This document shows, in pieces, positions 20,180 through 31,560 of a DNA stretch of 64,000 nucleotides (the stretch's first letter is position 1; every line of letters starts with the position of its first letter). The stretch is taken from assembly GCA_028564705.1 (NCBI GenBank), contig JAPXFQ010002132.1, positions 61,082 to 125,081 of the forward strand. Reading direction: 5' to 3'. Both the position numbers and the translations under genes were made by a program. The stretch is from Apricaphanius iberus (taxonomy: Eukaryota > Chordata > Actinopteri > Cyprinodontiformes > Aphaniidae). Under the pieces are notes generated by a model that was not told the origin of the DNA, made no database searches, and saw only the letters and a list, made by a program, of their open reading frames with translations.

Positions 20180-22838
20180 ACTGCACATACACACTAAACG
20201 CGATAGATGCGACATTTAAAGTCAATGGAGGAGCGCGATGAAGCGCGACACTTCAGAAGCAGGTTTGCGTTGCGAAAAAGCTTTTCTATCTGATTTGCGC
20301 GAACAATTCACGCTACAGATGCGATGGAAAATGTGCGATGCATTTTATGTGGTGCATTTTGCGCATTTGCGTTTAACGCATCTACCGCTCGAGTTGGAAA
20401 AATCTGAACTCTGACTTAGTTCACAGGGGCAGGTCCAGCCAAAGCCATTAATTCAACATGGAGGAGAGGCTAATCAACGCCATAGCCAACCGCCCAGAGC
20501 TGTTTGACACCAGTTGTTTTCTAAATTCGGACAGGAGTAAAAAGGTCGTAGCTAGGAGAAACCTGGTAAATTAATTTCCCTTTTGATATTTTCACTGACC
20601 CGGCGAAGCCGCGGGAAAACTAGCAAGCCCGCCTTTTTTCCCGCTATTTTCCCGCTGATGTACAAATTCTTTTCCGCTGACAAGATAACGTGTTTATTCA
20701 GAGGAGATCTGCAGGACAAAGTGGAAGAGCCTCGGGGACACAAACTCCAAGGGGAAGAGGAGTGGGTCAGCAGCAGGATCAGGGAGGAAATGGAAGTTCT
20801 CCATGGTCCTGGGGTTTATAGACTTCTTCCACACCCCGTAGGAGACCAGCAGCAACATGGTGCGGGCCGCGGAGAACATCGTCCCCGAGGACCAGGGACA
20901 GCCAGAACAGGCGGCAGGGGAGTCCCAGTCAGAAGGTATGTTTACAATAAATGAATGTAGGCAGTTAATTCATGCATGTTGTCATATAGGTATATATGTT
21001 ATTGTTTATTAATAAATTCGCTTTTTCGCAGATTTTTTTATTGCATAGTACAACTTTCAACAATGCAAATCACATTCTGCATCCTGATTGATGGGAGGCA
21101 ATTACAAATGTCCTCCGTGTCGTGTCTCCTGCGCTTGCCAAATTTATCATGTTTGGTTCAGATAACCTTCAAGTCCAATAAAAAAAAACAGCACAAAAAT
21201 ATAACCATAAATATGACCCACATTCAGAAATAGACACCTGAACCGGGAAGGAAAAAGGTGCATAAAAGTGGCGCGCAGACGGAGAAAAAACGTGGCATAA
21301 TACTTTTACGTTTCAAAATCTACGAAGATTTGCACTTTGACAATCTTAAAACTTGAGAACTGTGAGTAATGTTCATGTATGTCTAAATAAAGTGTGTGGC
21401 GAGGGGCTAGTTATTCTGAGAACCCCTGCTGCAATAAACCAGAGCCCACTGTATATAATTTCTCTATGACTATTGTTATCAACCTGTTTAATATTTAATA
21501 TTACCTTGACAGAGCCGTCCCCTGTTGCTTCTCCTGGCTCCCCATTCCCTGGTCCCTCCGCTCCTTCTGCTGCACCCACAGGTATGTAATTTTAGCAACA
21601 GATGTACAGCATGCTTTTTACTTGCTTGAATTTCCTTGTGATTGCCTTTTAAAAAATATTTACAACCAATCTGATTATAGCCTGTTTTTTTTCTATGTTG
21701 AAAATGAAGATCTAGTAGCAGCCTTCTCATTACTTCCTGCTTTGTTTTACAGACCCACAGAGGAGGAGAGATCCGAGGCGGACATTTATAAATTAGTTTT
21801 TCTAAACAGCACAGCTGTGTTAAGTTTGGAAACATTCGACCCAAGCAATCAGTAGTTTTACTGAAAATATGAGGCAGCAGGCTCTCCAGGGCAGAAACAA
21901 TGTTCTGTTTTCCTCCTCCTTCTCCCTGAGGCTCATCCACTTAAAGCTTTTTATTCCTCTCTCCTTGTAAATAGTTATATTTTATAGAGTTTTATTTAAA
22001 ATACATTTTCCTAATGACTGTCTGAGTTCTACTGCACAGCAAATATTGGCACACAACCTGACACATGTAGAATTTATTTCATGTTCTATTAACGAAAAAA
22101 TATAGTACTATATAAGAACATAGTGAAGACCAATTATTTAAGAGAATAAAGAGAGGTTAGTTTATTTTGGAGCAAAGCCCCAATTTATTAAGAAAATTTA
22201 AAAAAAGCAGGAAAGCTCTTTAGAGGTTTGTGGGTGGCTCTTAAAAGAGGCCATGAACTTCTCCCTCACCAGGACAGCCTCTCTGGACGAGGAGTTGGCT
22301 GCTACACGACCCAGGCCTTGCAACGGCTCCACCACAGCAGGTGCCCCTCTCTCATCTGAACGGCGCAGAAAATTGTGGAGAGCACGTCGCCTTCACACAT
22401 CTCTCCGCTACTTCAGCACGAAGCTCCGTGGAGCGCCGATACAACCTCCACTGTGAGGAGAGCACACCGAAGGCACACTTCACTACCAGCCGGGTCCTGG
22501 AGAGGCGATAGTTGAAGATCCTCTTCTCTAATGGTAGGAGGCGTCCAGGGAAATGCCTCATGAGCTCCCTCCGTAGCTGGAACGCCTCGTCAGCCACACA
22601 GACATGGGGCTGGGCTCCGCGGTGTTCTCCACCAGGTAGAGGCTGGACAGGAGGCAGATGGAGCGTCCCATCTAGAGCTCCACAGCAGAGAGGGAACTTC
22701 CACCGCTCCTGGAAGCCCTCTGCGATGGACCGACAGTCTTCAGTGGAAGGTCCGGCCATGAAGTCCTCCACTAGACGGTCCCAGATGGCCGTCGCTACCT
22801 GGGGGATGATCTGGTTGTCTGTCTCTCTGTGTTGGCCC
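20180..22838. mobile_element. Decayed PIF/Harbinger transposon (MADF + DDE genes)
   Basis: Contains a plus-strand MADF-domain gene remnant and a convergent minus-strand DDE transposase remnant, the usual two-gene content of Harbinger elements. The left end may be the cactaaacgcgatagatgcg region. The right end is lost at the junction with a LINE tail at 22839. Boundaries are approximate. Confidence 0.6.
20458..20935 (+). pseudogene. MADF-domain accessory protein of Harbinger, broken
   Basis: MADF proteins bind DNA and assist the Harbinger transposase. The ATG opens MEERLINAIANRPELFDTS, the canonical start of a MADF domain, then stops after ~38 codons. A second block reads KWKSLGDTNSKGKRSGSAA and GRKWKFSMVLGFIDFFHTP, followed by an in-frame TAG and ETSSNMV. 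The W, the KWKSL motif and the ETSSN tail match the family. Missing central residues, frame changes and the internal stop make it non-functional. Its last block ends before gtatgt, a possible splice donor, and pro-rich exon-like sequence follows at 21513-21582. Confidence 0.75.
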
Positions 22839-22843
22839 TGCAA
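22215..22843 (-). pseudogene. PIF/Harbinger DDE transposase, internally deleted
   Basis: Minus-strand frame with RSIAEGFQERWKFPLCCGALDGT (first catalytic D), VADEAFQLRRELMRHFPG (second D), RIFNYRLSRTRLVVKCAFGV and SSQWRLYRR. These are HARBI1-like motifs. The third catalytic acidic residue, normally E in the VVENAFG motif, is K here. About 50 residues are missing between the first D and the second block. A frameshift near 22375 leads into the C-terminal HNFLRRSDERG stretch. It is inactive. Confidence 0.85.
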
Positions 22844-22968
22844 CAGACTGGCGTCCTGTTCAGAGTGTACCCTGCCTAACGCCTGATAATTGCTGGGATA
22901 GGCTCCAGCTGCCCCGTGACCCTGAATTGGATAAGCGGTTAAGAAGATGGATGGATGGATGGATTATG
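22839..22968 (+). mobile_element. LINE 3' tail ending in (ATGG)n, RTE/Expander-like
   Basis: Reads caacagactggcgtcctgtt ... gctgggataggctccagctg ... ggataagcggttaag and ends in repeated atgg. I recognise this as a very common teleost LINE 3' end. Only the last ~130 bp are present, a typical 5' truncation. Confidence 0.75.
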
Positions 22969-22969
22969 A

Positions 22970-24672
22970 GCTATTTCTCTACCGTCTGCTCTCCTGTGGT
23001 CATAAACTGTAATTGCACCTTAAATCCAACAGACCAGCATTCCCACACCACTAACAAGCCTGCTGACTAAAAACAGCTCAGACACACTAAATCCGCTATG
23101 CAGTAATTGATTCAATGCGCTCAAATTTTGTATAGGATTATTTTTTTGACTCAGTGATGACGTATGACATGTCTACCGACCAGTGGAGTGGAGTTTGAAT
23201 AAAATAAGACAACCTATTTAACACAATCGGCCGTTTTATTTAATGTTGTCGAGAAAACTCGACCGTGGTGCCAAGAGGGTTGATTATTTATCAGCGTGAG
23301 AAATGGCATGTGTGGCGTGTGAGCGTGTGAAGTCGGTGAAATGTGTGTGTCTCACCCTCATTGCGTGAGACTTGAGACTAGGATTACATTGATAATCAAA
23401 TTATGATGTATTATTAGTGTACTGAAGGACAGATGCTGCTGTTCAGCATCAGTGTGTAGATCTGCAGCTGCTGATAATCAGAGTTTGTGTTTAAAACAGG
23501 GAGCAGAAGTGAAGAAAACATCCTGAAGCTGCTGCTGGAGTCTGTTAGCATGGCTAGCTCCGCTCTGAGTCTCTGTGGGGCTGTTTTCAGCTCTATGGAG
23601 CTGCTTCTAATTCACACTGACAGAGAAAACATTGGTTTCATGTTAAAGGAGGCAGAAGAGTCAGAAAATAAAACAGTAGGAGCAGAAAGAGACCAACAAG
23701 GGCTTCATTAGCCAATCAGGAGCTGGAAACCTGCTAACCGCAAACGCTGCCTGCTGCCCTCTGGTGGACTAAAGTAGGAACAATTAGTAAACCTGGAAAC
23801 ATATGTGATTATAATTTCCTTTCTTTTCCTTCATATTAAAACTGTCGTAAATGACTGTAGATGTGAAGATATTTTAACAGGTTTATTAATTATTTTAATA
23901 GGCAACATAAGTGTGAAAATTAATTTAGAGAGGGCAGCCTGCACATAAAACATCTACATTTTTAAAAATGTATTTTTATTCAGATAGACCATAATAATAC
24001 TAATGATTATAATGTGTCTGTTATAATCATGATCTCCTTAACAACAATAAAGTCAGCTGATTTTATCTGATAAGTTGTAATTACAGCAAAGAAATAAAAA
24101 CAATTATCCGGTTGAACAATTAATATTAAAAAGAATCTCTGTAGTTACATAATTTCACCACCTGAGGGAAGTGAGGACCCGTAATCACCATTATATACCA
24201 TCATTTTTGTCTGTACTGTGGTTTTAACAGGATTTTAGCCAGTATAACAGTAGATATTTATACATCAGGAAATCTACTTTTAACAAAATAGTGCTGATAA
24301 CCAGAATAGTGTCTGATCCATATATGGCATAAATATATTAAAATAATCTTTATTTGCTGTTGTGGGAATGAAAACCACAAAGCACTGTTAAGGTAGATAT
24401 TATGTGTATTACATGCTATATTATATGGGAATGTAACCTTCAGCATGTCGACCCAGACAAGTTCATTCTGTGAAAGTTCATAAGCAGTAAAATAAAGAAA
24501 TAATATGACATGACCATCAGATACATAAAGACAAAATATATTAGCCTGGGATAAAAATGTTCCACCACAGTGGCTTAGACTGTGTGCAGAAATAAGAAAT
24601 CTGACCTCAGGTTTTACGCACTTGTAGCGTAAAAAGTTAAATATAGAAAATTTATTAGACGTTTGGAAAAAA
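22970..24672 (+). other. ZNF duplicon upstream block, unit 2
   Basis: Colinear with pieces upstream of gene A (8550-9060, 9440-9640) and gene C (46440-46830). In gene C a ~1-kb internal piece (about 23600-24585 here) is deleted, joining ggggctgttt directly to gcagaaataagaaat. It contains the small ORF at 23550-23711. A 143-codon minus-strand open frame at 24258-24689 is AT-rich and unsupported. Confidence 0.65.
23550..23711 (+). other. Small upstream ORF (54 codons), unrecognised
   Basis: From ATG: MASSALSLCGAVFSSMELLL, ending QQGLH. The upstream in-frame sequence KTGSRSEENILKLLLESVS is also open and is conserved in unit 3 (46640-46700). The unit 3 copy diverges after LCGAV because of the deletion. 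It could be an untranslated leader or a relic exon. I do not recognise the protein. Confidence 0.25.
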
Positions 24673-24840
24673 GAACAAATGATGTACATGTATTTGTGGC
24701 CGGTTTTATTTTTGATTATAAATTAGAAGGATTGTTGTGTCTCATCCAGACCAGTTGGTGTCGCTAATGAGTCCGTGTCTTCTTCACCAGAGGAAAGCTA
24801 GCAGCGTTAGCTTCCCTTCTGCTTGGAGTTTCCAGTCAGA
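24673..24840 (+). promoter_or_regulatory. Conserved 5' flank / 5' UTR of ZNF gene B
   Basis: Nearly identical to 9641-9805, including gaacaaatgatgtacatgta, gaccagttggtgtcgctaat and the final gagtttccagtcagaATG. It differs by a few substitutions (ctcatcc for ctcctcc). Confidence 0.45.
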
Positions 24841-25009
24841 ATGTCTTCAGTCCAGCTTCAACGAGAGTTGATCAACGAGCAGTTAACTCCTGCTGAAGAA
24901 ACATTCCCAGAGTTTAAAGAAACCTTCAAGTCCGAGGAAGAGATGGATGATCAGCGCAGACTGCTGGATTTCACCCGGCGGACACCCCAGATCATCTTAC
25001 AGCGGATAG
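24841..25009 (+). CDS. ZNF gene B, exon 1 (open frame)
   Basis: Encodes the 56-residue N-terminal module starting MSSVQLQRELINEQL, then ETFKSEEEMDDQRRLLDF and TPQIILQRI, ending in phase 1 before GTAGG. Unlike the copies in A and C it has no TAG: ttcaagtccgag reads F-K-S-E. Joined to 33555-35197 it gives 604 codons including the stop. The intron is 8.5 kb. An upstream TTG at 24823 is in frame, but the ATG at 24841 is the conserved start. The module is common in percomorph ZNFs; its function is not established. Confidence 0.85.
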
Positions 25010-25508
25010 GTAGGAAAAACTGCCCATCCTAACGTTAGTTGATGAGCCACGATGCACATGAAGGTTTGAAGGCGTTTATTTAGGAGGATTTCTAGGTGAA
25101 ATAAAAGGCAACAAAGCTACAGATTGCCTCTGATTTCTGTTTCTGCTTCCAGAAACGGACAAAGGTCGATTCCTCCTGATGGTTACAAAAGCAAAAATGA
25201 TAATACTGCAAATCTGATTATTGTAAAGTGTTTCGCACGTGTTAATATTTAGTTTGTATTTGATTTATTGAAATTGTCTAATATTGATTGGCCATAAGAT
25301 GCTCCATCTGTGTGCTGACAGGAACCTCTGACCTTAAAAAGCTTTCTTTAGATCCATCTACAGACTTTTACTAAAAATACTTTTTTTACTCTCTGTTTTT
25401 GTCCCTGATTAGTTCTCTGATAGTTATTTATTTCAGTTTTGTTTATTTATATGTCGCTAATTCAATCATACAATCATACTTAAAGGCAAATACTATATCA
25501 ATTTTGGC

Positions 25509-25972
25509 TCACTGTTTCATAATGATTTTTTTTCTACATAAAACAATGGTCTGCGCTGAGGCGAGTTTGCTACCATGTACTCGGTCAAAACCAGCCGGAC
25601 TTTTTGGCCATCTGAGTCGTCTGCCCCTTGGTAAACTCAGACACCAGGCTGTGGTAACTGGTGTTGAAGAACATGTCTCCTTTTCAGTGGCACAGAAATG
25701 GTGTAGGGCACAACAGGTGGTGATGACATGTGGAGTGAATGTGTAATGAAAGTCACTTCTCTCCATCAACACCTGCCAGCGTGACTTCAGCCTCCCAAAA
25801 GCTATTTCCACATGTGGTTGAACTAATATAGACATTAAATGATTCCTGTTCAGCTGTTAGATGTGTTGAATGCGAGTATCCTTTCATTAACCACTTCGTG
25901 AGCGGATAGGAGGGGTATCCTAGCAGGAAGAGGTCAACTGCAGTGCCAATGATGTCTCTGGGGTCCTGAAAA
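25509..25972 (-). pseudogene. PIF/Harbinger transposase C-terminal fragment
   Basis: Minus strand: DPRDIIGTAVDLFLLGYPSY and PLTKWLMKGYSHST, then HVEIAFGRLKSRWQVLMERS and DFHYTFTPHVITTCCALHHF. This is the second half of a HARBI1-like DDE domain. The E of VEIAFGRLK is present, but the D expected in a GDSAYP-like motif is Y (GYPSYP). The two blocks are in different frames, so it is a relic. It lies in intron 1 of gene B, from a different Harbinger lineage than that at 22215-22843. The intron sequence around it (25346-25508, 25973-26400) shows nothing recognisable. Confidence 0.8.
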
Positions 25973-26406
25973 GTAACCCAAAAAAAAGCTAAACTTAATT
26001 TTGATTAACTATATGCTGATGCTATGAAGATCTCTAAGCCAACAGCATAAAGTAGTTCCAAAAGAGGGTCAAAAAAAATCTTCCACAACAGTTGTAAAGC
26101 AGCTTAAAGTAAAGAATTCTGGTATCTAACCATTTAACTGTAATACTACTACAACATAATTGTAATCATGTAAAAGTACAACCATCCAAGCCTTTACTTG
26201 CTAAACAGTAAAAAAAGTTTTACGTTTAACTTCAGTAAGGAAAGCCATCAGAGTTATTAAATGTTAATGGTATGGAAAAATTCAGGTATATTAAACTGAT
26301 GCAAAATCAATAGATTCTAAATCATTTAAAGTAGAACATGCTTTAATCATCACATTACAGTAATTACACATATGTATGTATAAATACACACACACATATT
26401 ATAGTA

Positions 26407-26592
26407 CAGATCGAAAGTTTAGACACACCTCATTCAAAGAGTTTTCTTTATGTTCATGACTATGAAAATTGTAGATTTACACTGAAGACATCAAAACTAT
26501 TCATTATAAACGTATAGAATTATATACTCCACAAAAAATTGTGAAACAACTGAATATGTCATATCCTAGGTTCTTCAAAGTAGCCACCTTTG
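26407..26592 (+). mobile_element. Tc1/mariner-type element, truncated terminus
   Basis: Starts CAGATCGAAAGTTTAGACAC right after TA, and continues with tctatgttcat-like and aggttcttcaaagtagccac words that I recognise from a common teleost Tc1-like element. It is cut at 26593 by repeat C. Confidence 0.65.
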
Positions 26593-26593
26593 T

Positions 26594-26812
26594 TTCAGAC
26601 AAATATGCACTCAAAGGTCAACACAGGTCAATAAACCTGCAGATTTGGGGAGTTTTCACATGGTACTGGAGTTGGGTAACGTATTTGCCCAAAATTCACT
26701 TATTTCCTACCATGTGAACATAGCCTGGACCGTGCCAGGATACAGCCAGAGAGACCTGCCTTGGAGGTAGTATCGGAGTCCAGGTACGAGTGGATACGTA
26801 TCATGTGAACAC
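26594..26812 (+). repeat. Repeat C, copy 1
   Basis: About 219 bp almost identical to 30134-30352, with only a handful of differences over the span. It begins ttcagacaaatatgcactc and ends near gtatcatgtgaacaca. Interior words tcacatggta and taccatgtgaac are roughly inverted, so this could be a MITE. Confidence 0.85.
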
Positions 26813-26990
26813 ATGTTTACAGCCTGGTTCAAAAAAATCATTTTAGGTTAGATAGTTCAGGTTTACCATCATGACAACTCTGAGGGGGGTGAATTTTTTT
26901 CTAACTTCTCCTTTTGTTTGTTATTTAAACTTGAAAGTATGAGTAATTAGAGGCGTGTCCTTTTGATTGACAGGTCCATCTAGGCTAACG

Positions 26991-27980
26991 CTGGTGGCTA
27001 ATGGTGGCTAATTGTAGCTAATAGTGGCTAACTGTAGCTAATAGTGGCTAACTGTAGCTAATAGTGGCTAACAGTGGCTAACTGTAGCTAATAGTGGCTA
27101 ACTGTAGCTAACTGTAGCTAATAGTGGCTAACTGTAGCTAACTGTAGCTAATAGTGGCTAACTGTAGCTAATAGTGGCTAACTGTAGCTAATAGTGGCTA
27201 ATGGTGGCTAACTGTAGCTAATAGTGGCTAACTGTAGCTAATAGTGGCTAATAGTGGCTAACTGTAGCTAATAGTGGCTAACTGTAGCTAATAGTGGCTA
27301 ACTGTAGCTAATAGTGGCTAATGGTGGCTAATTGTAGCTAATAGTGGCTAACTGTAGCTAATAGTGGCTAACTGTAGCTAATAGTGGCTAACTGAAGCTT
27401 ATAGTGGCTAACTGAAGCTAATAGTGGCTAACTGTAGCTAATAGTGGCTAACTGTAGCTAATAGTGGCTAACTGTAGCTAATAGTAGCTAACTGTAGCTA
27501 ATAGTGGCTAATGGTGGCTAATTGTAGCTAATAGTGGCTAATGGTGGCTAACTGTAGCTAATGGTGGCTAACTGTAGCTAATGGTGGCTAACTGTAGCTA
27601 ATAGTGGCTAACTGTAGCTAATAGTGGCTAACTGTAGCTAATAGTGGCTAACTGTAGCTAATAGTGGCTAATTGTAGCTAATAGTGGCTAATGGTGGCTA
27701 ACTGTAGCTAATAGTGGCTAACTGTAGCTAATAGTGGCTAATGGTGGCTAACTGTAGCTAATAGTGGCTAACTGTAGCTAATAGTGGCTAACTGTAGCTA
27801 ATAGTGGCTAACTGTAGCTAATAGTGGCTAATTGTAGCTAATAGTGGCTAATGGTGGCTAACTGTAGCTAATAGTGGCTAACTGTAGTTAATAGTGGCTA
27901 ATGGTGGCTAACTGTAGCTAATAGTGGCTAATGATGGCTAATGGTGGCTAACTGTAGCTAATGGTGGCTAACTGTAGCTA
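26991..27980. repeat. 990-bp minisatellite of 99 uninterrupted 10-mers
   Basis: Tandem 10-mers of form NNNGTNGCTA, mainly atagtggcta and actgtagcta alternating to give a 20-bp higher-order unit, with scattered atggtggcta, attgtagcta and acagtggcta variants. The phase never slips: every ten-base block from 26991 to 27980 ends in gcta or a single-base variant (one gctt, one gtta). There are no spacers, so it is not a CRISPR. It lies in intron 1 of gene B. Confidence 0.97.
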
Positions 27981-28480
27981 ATAGCTTGCTTCGTAGTCTG
28001 CTGTCCCCCTCTGCTTGCAGGGAAGCTCTTCACAGCCTGGGACTAACGTAAAGACTTCAGTCATTTGGTGTTTCTTAACTCCACTATCAGTTTCCTCTGC
28101 AGTTTTTATTCGGTTTTGGGTGTTAATCTGCAATTATTGGACAAAGATGGCTTGCTGTGGTGTTGATTACAGTAACAGACCATCCAGGAAGTTTCTGCTT
28201 TGGGGGGAGGCTCCATACCGAGGGATGCTTCACCAGCTGTCAGGTGGCCGAGAGGAATGCTGTTCTGGTCGGAGCTTTTATTTCTTTTACACGCGAGTTG
28301 GAGCAGCAGAGCAGAAAGTCTGCAGGACGAAGAAGCCGCGGCATCAGAGAGTGGGAGACGGCTAGGTCAGGCTGGATTACAGAGTTGGACTCTAGACAGA
28401 ATGGATGATCGCTGGTTAGATCAGTACTGGTGTGAGGAACACAGCTGGAGGCATGAATTAATGGATGAGATGTGAGGTGA
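27981..28480 (+). other. Short open frames, possible decayed exon
   Basis: Plus-strand frames at 28015-28475 overlap in all three registers. The ATG at 28148 opens MACCGVDYSNRPSRKF, faintly like the start of a THAP zinc finger with the second Cys replaced by Tyr. The downstream C2CH half cannot be found. I do not assign a function. Confidence 0.2.
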
Positions 28481-29505
28481 GTCAAAAGTCTTATTTTTTG
28501 AGAGGATCTGAGTTTCTCGTGAGGATCTTGTGTGTGTGACATTTCTCACATAAAATTTTTTGAACACTGACTTCCTCTTAAAATCACTTCCACTTAGTTC
28601 CTTCTATGACCATAGCCCTTTAGGGGCGCTGTTGTGCTGCTGTTTGTGTTGTTTTCTCGCTGATCAAGCACATTTGGAACGTCATGCCTGGGATTAGATT
28701 GGGCAAAGTTTTACACAGGTTTTGGACATAATGAAATTGGGTCACAAATTGTGGTCCCCTTTGTCCCTACTGACTTAAAGATAATATAGCCTATTAGGCT
28801 GATATTAGTTCTTTGTTTAGGAATTATTTTGACTTTGGTGGTGATGATCAGCATAATCATGATGTTTTTTATGATCTAAGCCGCTCCGTTATTTGTTGTT
28901 CTTGAACGGCTGTAGGGCAGAAAATCGACTGCATGTGGATCCCCTGTTGCTTTTGTTTGTTCAGATCCTCTTAAACTATCAAAATTATTTGTATGTTTTT
29001 GACCATTGTGCCAAAAAATATATAGGTGTGTGGACGTGAATTTAGAAATTGGAGTGCAAGGTAAAGAATTTGGCTCCCCCAAAAGCTTTGTTAAGAAAAC
29101 AGCAGAAGTCATGTAGCTTGGGGTGATTAGCCACAGTGTTTATCAGTATTTCGGCGAAGTTCAGATTTTTCAACATCGTTGGCAGATAAAAAAACGATGG
29201 TGACACGCAAATGCACAAATTGCACCAAATAAAACGACGCATGTAGTTTCTGACGTGCATCAAACGCCTCATTTGTGCTAATGTGACACGCAAATGAGGC
29301 AGAAATGCTTTTTCATGAACAACCCAACACTCTTGAGCGCACTTCTACATTGACTTGGATTAAAATTACAGCCCTGCTTAAAACTCTTCTGCTATATATA
29401 AGGGCTGTTTTTATAAATTTGATCAGGAATCGCAGGAGAGAGAATTCCAGTTCTATCAAGTTTATTACAACAGATTAAATATTCAGATTACAGAGTGAGT
29501 GACTT
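28481..29505. other. No gene recognised (intron B)
   Basis: Contains gtgacacgcaaatg repeated twice (29199 and 29282) within a MITE-like stretch at about 29155-29345. No ends were defined. Confidence 0.4.
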
Positions 29506-29511
29506 TCTTTA

Positions 29512-30023
29512 AAGGTACAATGTGTAAAACAATTGTCTTTTTAATCATCAAAATTAAGTACTGCTTTCATAAATGCGTATTTTAAGTAGGTGTAATCACA
29601 ATTGCACTATCATGAACGCGTTCTCTTGTCTTAGAAAACATTGTTTATAGATACACACGGTGGACCGCCCCCCCCCCATCTGAGGCTGCCATATTGCATC
29701 GCCATCTTTAAATACGTTAGCCGAAAGGGGATAAAACTTCTTAACTTACATTTTAGCCAGTTATGTCGGGAGGAGGGGGAGAGGTGAAGAGAAGAAACGG
29801 GCAACAAAACCGTGGAACATAGTTTTCAATTTCAACGGAGGACCATCCATACTTTTTGCCCCGTGAGAGGGAGGAACCATAACCCAGAAAAGAAAAAGAA
29901 ATAACCGGGAGAACGCCGCGGCTTCCATGGTAATGACGTGTTATAACCACAAGATGCTTGCATTCACTTAGCGTGCCACTAGATGGGGGTAAGGGTTAGT
30001 TAATTCTTACACTGGGGCTTTAA
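29512..30023. mobile_element. MITE with degenerate terminal inverted repeats
   Basis: Starts ctttaaaggtacaatgtgta and ends attcttacactggggctttaaag. The outer 7 bp are inverted and the next ~15 bp partly so. I recognise this end pair as a common teleost MITE. It contains a C-run at 29671. No target duplication is certain. Confidence 0.5.
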
Positions 30024-30133
30024 AGCTTAGAGAATGGTAAAATTAACGTCTTGGGTCCTCCTCTTGACAGGTCCCGATTGGTCAGGCTGCCGCTGCTCTC
30101 CTAATAAGGTGGATCTTGGGGTTGTTAACTTTA

Positions 30134-30352
30134 TTTCAGACAAATATGCACTCAAAGGTCAACACAGGTCAATAAACCTGCAGATTTGGGGAGTTTTCAC
30201 ATGGTACTGGAGTTGGGTAACGTATTTGGCCAAAATTCACTCTTATTTCCTACCATGTGAACATTGTCCTGGACCGTGCCAGGATACAGCCAGAGAGACC
30301 TGCCTTGGAGGTAGTATCGGAGTCCAGGTACGAGTGGATACGTATCATGTGA
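30134..30352 (+). repeat. Repeat C, copy 2
   Basis: Near-identical direct repeat of 26594-26812, with small indels (for example cactcttatttcc versus cacttatttcc). Different sequence flanks each copy, so this is two insertions or a copied segment, not a tandem duplication. Confidence 0.85.
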
Positions 30353-31245
30353 ACACAAGCCGTACTCTGGCCATACCTACACAATAGACGCGCTACACGG
30401 AAATGACAACACCACCGGCCGAAATTACAGAATCACAACGCAACCATAAAGAGACCAAAACAATGCGATTCAAGCATCCCACAGCAACACAGGAGGTTAC
30501 AAAGGAGCGGGTTTACGACAACACTCACCCTATAGATGGCTTCAGGTAGCAGTTTACCAGTAGACCAATTTGTTTACATTCTAGGCTGTCGCTCGTTTTA
30601 TGACGTCAGTACTTCTCACTCCCTTGTTTGTTCGACAGCTACAGAATTATTTGTATACCGTGGGATATTACTGACAGTAACTAACTTATGATGCTTCAGT
30701 CACAGACCAGGATTTCATGCTTTGCCTGAAACAAGCTATAAGCCTCTGGAGTCTGAACGACTTTCTCAGCCTCTAAGTAAAATTTGACAAGCTTAGATTG
30801 GGTCACCACTAAACAAATATCTTCATTATTTTGGTGCTACAGTGCCAGACCCCCCCTGGGCCCTATTAGCCCCTCTTGTTAACCTCCTGGATACGCCCCT
30901 GCTCAACAACACTGATGGGAACAGTCACTCATTAATCTAAAAACTCACAGGAGCCTATGTGTCAGGAGAGAATGAGAAAGGATTTTTTTATGACATTGGT
31001 CTCAGCACATTATTAAAAGTCTGTTGATTTTGACCCTGTAACTTTGGCCAAAAGCACGACCAGCTGCACTCTAGGGCTCAAAGAGCTGGTAACAAAGATA
31101 CTTGGTTCGCTGCTGAAGTTACCATCTCAAAGCCGAAATAAAAGGAAATAAAACTTGAGGTCGGTTGAAATGGTTTTTAATCCTAAATAACTCTGAGAAT
31201 TTCAAATGTAATTGAAACATGTTTTATTCTCCATCCCTCTCACAT
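30353..31245. other. No gene recognised (intron B)
   Basis: Intronic sequence without a recognisable gene or repeat end. Confidence 0.4.
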
Positions 31246-31249
31246 AAGA

Positions 31250-31386
31250 AAGAGGAAGTGAACATGATATGCAACACCATCAGATGTCGGGAGAAATCCG
31301 GGAGAATGGAGGCTCCGGGATATTTTCAGGAAGAGCAAGGAAATTCGGGACTCTCCTGGGAAAATCGTGAGGGTTGGCAAGTATAG
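31250..31386. mobile_element. DNA-transposon terminus (cgggaaaatc/ggttggcaagtat type)
   Basis: The words tcgggagaaatccgggag, ggctccgggatattttcagg and gtgagggttggcaagtat form a terminus that I recognise from an abundant, probably hAT, fish element. The other end is not seen. Confidence 0.45.
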
Positions 31387-31439
31387 TTTTAACCCAAAGA
31401 TAACCGCTGCAGGGATAATGGGAAAGTACATATGGTGCA

Positions 31440-31560
31440 ACATGCGTTTTGTGGACTTTGAGAAGGCGTTCGACCATATCCCTCGGGTGTCCTGTGGGGG
31501 GTATCAGCCAGGACCGATTTCATTGCCACACGCTCTTCACCACATAGTAGAAAATAACGT
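31440..31560 (+). pseudogene. RTE-like LINE reverse transcriptase, fragment 1
   Basis: FVDFEKAFDHIPR matches the conserved FVDLEKAFDRVPR block of RTE-type reverse transcriptases, including the first catalytic Asp. The frame then degenerates. Fragment 2 of the same protein family is at 32275-32530. The 31570-32200 stretch between them is foreign and holds no recognised gene. Confidence 0.7.

Noticed and set aside
24258..24689. 143-codon minus-strand ORF
   Set aside because: AT-rich composition, no recognisable domain, and it is not kept in the homologous blocks of units 1 and 3.
26991..27980. Possible CRISPR-like array
   Set aside because: There are no unique spacers and the setting is eukaryotic; this is a minisatellite.
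28148..28408. Possible THAP zinc-finger exon
   Set aside because: Only the first ~15 residues look similar, a key Cys is missing, and the C2CH second half is absent.
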